Assembly: GCF_024256385.1 (NCBI RefSeq)
Contig: NZ_JAMLFW010000002.1
Coordinates: 868,001-932,000, forward strand
Length of the DNA: 64,000 nt
Direction: 5' to 3'
DNA from: Anatilimnocola floriformis
GTDB taxonomy: Bacteria > Planctomycetota > Planctomycetia > Pirellulales > Pirellulaceae
Shown: one piece after another, positions 61,717 through 64,000 of the stretch
Layout of the letters: every line of letters starts with the position of its first letter
Numbering within the stretch: position 1 is the stretch's first letter
Program-made: the position numbers and the translations under genes
The notes under the pieces: model-generated
What the model was told of the DNA's origin: nothing
Databases searched by the model: none
The model's input: the letters and a program-made list of their open reading frames with translations, nothing else

Positions 61717-62954
61717 TGATCGCCGAATCGAAACAAGATCAGCCGTTGCGAATCATGTTCATCGTCACGGTGCCGATGGCTTTTCATTTTTTGAAAGGGC
61801 ATTTGGAACATCTGGCCGCACAGGGTTTCGATATTCACTTGGTTTCGTCGCCGGGCGAGCAACTTGATCAGTTCGCGCGCACCGCGCCAGTCGAGGTTCA
61901 CGCTGTTCCGATCAGTCGCACCATCAGCCCTTTGCAAGACCTCAGCACGCTGTGGCAACTCTGGTCGCTGATGCGCGAAGTGCAACCCGACATTGTCCAC
62001 TCCTACACGCCGAAGGCTGCATTGCTCGGAACCATCGCCGCTCGGCTCTCGCAAATTGCAGTCGTGGCGATCTCACTGTTTGGCTTGCCGCAAATGGCTC
62101 GCCGCGGCGTGATGCGCTGGCTGCTCGATGCCACCACGCGGCTATCTTGCTGGTTGGCCGACTGGGTTTGGACCGACAGCCCTTCGCTGCGCGACTACGT
62201 GTTGCAACAGCGGCTGTGCTCGCCGGCAAAGCTCAACGTGTTGCATCACGGCAGTGTGAACGGCGTCGATACGCTGAACAACTTTTCGCCCGAACGATTC
62301 TCCTCGGCAGAACTGGCTGCTGCTCGACGGCGGTACGACATTCCTGCCGGCAGCGAAGTGCTGGGCTTTGTCGGCCGGTTGTGTCGCGACAAGGGAATCA
62401 ATGAACTGCTGATTGCCTGGCAAACCCTGCGTGAAATTTTTCCCGATCTGCAATTGCTGCTGGTTGGCCCGCGCGAAGAAGGCTTGACTGCGGAATCGAT
62501 GGAGCTGCTGCAGACCGATCCGCGGATCAAGTTCGCCGGCATGACGCGCGAAGTTGCCCTTCATTTGTCGCTGATGGATGTGTTCGTCAACCCTTCGTAT
62601 CGCGAAGGCTTTGGCGTGGCGAATCTCGAAGCCGGCGCGATGGCGCTGCCTGTCGTCAGCACACGCATCCCCGGCTGCGTCGACTCTGTTTGCGACGGAG
62701 TGACCGGCACGCTGGTTCCGACCCGCGATCCCGCTGCGTTGATCGCCGCCATCACCGAATATCTGACCAATCGAAACCTTGCCCAACAGCACGGCCAGGC
62801 CGGCCGGCTGCGTGCTCAGGAAGATTTTGCTCCGTCTGCTTTGTGGTCTGCCTTGGAGCGTCAATATCGCACGCTGCTCGCCCAGACCAACCGTTCGTTG
62901 GAATCGTCCGTTTCCCCCTCGTTGAACGCCACCTCGGCCCATGTAGGAGACTAA
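61716..62954 (+). CDS. Glycosyltransferase, GT4 type (PglA-like)
   Basis: 412 residues from the ATG at 61716. GT-B fold: IMFIVTVPMAFHFLKGHLEH, VHSYTPKAALLGTIAA, LGFVGRLCRDKGINELL, and VNPSYREGFGVANLEAGAM. The opening segment and its position right after a PglC-like enzyme resemble PglA, which adds GalNAc to diNAc-bacillosamine; this is inference. The start codon overlaps the stop of the phosphotransferase. Confidence 0.92.
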   Translation: MIAESKQDQPLRIMFIVTVPMAFHFLKGHLEHLAAQGFDIHLVSSPGEQLDQFARTAPVEVHAVPISRTISPLQDLSTLWQLWSLMREVQPDIVHSYTPKAALLGTIAARLSQIAVVAISLFGLPQMARRGVMRWLLDATTRLSCWLADWVWTDSPSLRDYVLQQRLCSPAKLNVLHHGSVNGVDTLNNFSPERFSSAELAAARRRYDIPAGSEVLGFVGRLCRDKGINELLIAWQTLREIFPDLQLLLVGPREEGLTAESMELLQTDPRIKFAGMTREVALHLSLMDVFVNPSYREGFGVANLEAGAMALPVVSTRIPGCVDSVCDGVTGTLVPTRDPAALIAAITEYLTNRNLAQQHGQAGRLRAQEDFAPSALWSALERQYRTLLAQTNRSLESSVSPSLNATSAHVGD

Positions 62955-62956
62955 AC

Positions 62957-63706
62957 ATGTCGACCACTTCTATTCAAGAAAACGCCAACCTCGCCACTTC
63001 TGCCAAGGCCGCTGCCCCCAGTACACACGGTCACGAGCTGTATACCAGCGAGGAGTATCTGCTGCGGACAGCAGGGACGTGGCACACCGAAGATTCGCCG
63101 TTCAAAGCCACTTATGTCGATCGGTTGCGGAAGAAAAACAAGATCATGCCGTCGACGACCTGCGAAATTGGCTGCGGCGCCGGAGCGATCCTGGCCGAGC
63201 TACAGAAGCGCTGGCCCGGTGATTGCAGTTTTACTGGCTACGAAATCAGCGAGCATGCCCATGAGTTGAGTAAGCAGTACGCCAATCCGCGGCTGAAGTT
63301 TGAAATGGGCGATGCCTTTGCCGATTCCAAAACGTACGACCTGGTCCTGACCATGGATGTGATCGAGCACGTCGAAGATTGCTTCGGCTTTCTCCGGCAG
63401 ATTCGGGACAAGGGGCAGCTGAAGATGTATCACTTCCCGCTCGAGATCACCTGCACGTCAGCCCTGCGCGATTACTACGGCCGGGGCTACAGCCTGGGGC
63501 ACATTCATCACTTCTCGCAGTCGTCAGCGCTCGAAGCGCTGCGCTACACAGGCCACCGCGTGATCGATTGGTGCTACACGCCGGTCGGCTTGTCGTGCGC
63601 GAAGTTGTTCCGCACGCGGATGATGAACATGCTCCGCTACATGCTGCCGCAAGGTTTCGCCCAGCGGACCATCGGCGGATATTCGCTGATGGTGCTGTGC
63701 GAATAA
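62957..63706 (+). CDS. SAM-dependent methyltransferase
   Basis: 249 residues from the ATG at 62957, with TAGGAGA upstream; 2 bp after the glycosyltransferase. Class I fold: CEIGCGAGAILAEL (SAM loop), FTGYEISEHA with the acidic ribose contact, and VLTMDVIEHVED. Probably methylates a sugar or chain end in the polysaccharide, or a lipid-linked form. A His/Tyr-rich region near 170-180 (YSLGHIHHFS) is likely at the active site. Last gene of the operon; a convergent gene starts 13 bp on. Confidence 0.88.
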   Translation: MSTTSIQENANLATSAKAAAPSTHGHELYTSEEYLLRTAGTWHTEDSPFKATYVDRLRKKNKIMPSTTCEIGCGAGAILAELQKRWPGDCSFTGYEISEHAHELSKQYANPRLKFEMGDAFADSKTYDLVLTMDVIEHVEDCFGFLRQIRDKGQLKMYHFPLEITCTSALRDYYGRGYSLGHIHHFSQSSALEALRYTGHRVIDWCYTPVGLSCAKLFRTRMMNMLRYMLPQGFAQRTIGGYSLMVLCE

Positions 63707-63719
63707 ACGGCGCGATGAA

Positions 63720-64000
63720 TCACGCCGGCTGCAACGCGGCCGGCATGTTGTCGCTGCCAAAACCGACCATGTTGGTCTTCCCTTTGCGGGCGGCCATTTC
63801 GTCGAGCTTCTTTTTATTGACGCTGAGCACGCCGGGGAAATTCTGCAGACCGTTGATCCAAAAACGGTGCTCGTGAATCACGCGGCGCGCCTGCTCTTGC
63901 AGCGGCGCGATGTGCTTTTGCACGGTCCGCTCGACGTCACCTTTCCAGCCCGATTGGAAGAAGCGATCGAACACGGTATTCACCAGCACGCTCGTCGGCG
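63720..64000 (-). CDS. Hypothetical protein, C-terminal part
   Basis: At least 93 codons, open to the right edge of the window, so the start is outside (a GTG at 63989 is in frame but not convincing). The visible part is mostly helical: DVERTVQKHIAPLQEQARRV, then FWINGLQNFPGVLSVNKKKL. No family recognised. It converges with the methyltransferase gene and is probably not part of the polysaccharide operon. Confidence 0.6.
   Translation of the reverse strand, partial: PTSVLVNTVFDRFFQSGWKGDVERTVQKHIAPLQEQARRVIHEHRFWINGLQNFPGVLSVNKKKLDEMAARKGKTNMVGFGSDNMPAALQPA

Noticed and set aside
1-64000. CRISPR arrays, phage or transposase genes
   Set aside because: No spaced direct-repeat arrays, integrase, capsid or IS transposase sequences seen on either strand.

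Overview
The window looks like chromosome of a planctomycete, most likely from the Pirellulales. Reasons: a DUF1559 prepilin-like protein with an H-X9-DG tail next to a small lipoprotein, a membrane protein starting with the RFSLRSLL-type segment, weak Shine-Dalgarno sites, Gly/Pro-rich PilM-operon proteins, a PPi-type phosphofructokinase, and many palindromic repeats between genes. Most genes are housekeeping or metabolic. I see no phage, transposase, CRISPR array or rRNA. One tRNA (CAT anticodon) is present.

Layout. 1-11 kb: the end of a polyprenyl synthetase, a chorismate-lyase-like DUF98 protein, carB, a HEPN protein with a coupled partner, a zinc-ribbon membrane protein, a PhnD-like binding protein, the DUF1559/lipoprotein pair and a Tat-exported amidohydrolase. 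10.4-11.3 kb is gene-poor and holds two repeat types. 11-28 kb: a double amidohydrolase, pyrG, a class IV aminotransferase, truD with a 55-residue membrane protein upstream, a PrxQ/Bcp peroxiredoxin, an old yellow enzyme, a UxaA-type dehydratase, YceI, xylB and an LRR-like protein; palindromes of several families sit between them. 28-31 kb: an exported TPR-CHAT protein. 31-36 kb: a sugar-phosphate operon (PPi-PFK, HAD phosphatase, 6-phosphogluconate dehydrogenase), with two four-helix-bundle (23S rRNA IVS-type) genes placed at its gene junctions, each inside G-rich/C-rich inverted repeats. 37-43.5 kb: pilM and two large single-span membrane proteins. 43.5-45.2 kb: an acyl-CoA ligase and the tRNA.

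45.4-47.9 kb holds the most interesting system: a Sec-exported 104-residue peptide with a double-glycine-type leader and an Asn-rich alternating core; a divergent outer-membrane barrel; and a Sec-exported C39 peptidase coupled to the barrel gene. Its logic recalls the Pseudomonas Fap functional-amyloid system, but in minimal form. A PAS histidine kinase and a FixJ-type regulator follow.

50.2-63.7 kb is a surface-polysaccharide cluster: acetyltransferase, chain-length protein, FlaA1/PglF-type dehydratase, DegT aminotransferase, flippase, polymerase, two GT4 enzymes, an epimerase, a small PglC-type phosphoglycosyl transferase and a methyltransferase. The enzyme set fits a UDP-diNAc-bacillosamine-type initiating sugar. 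The genes from the flippase to the last glycosyltransferase overlap at stop/start codons.
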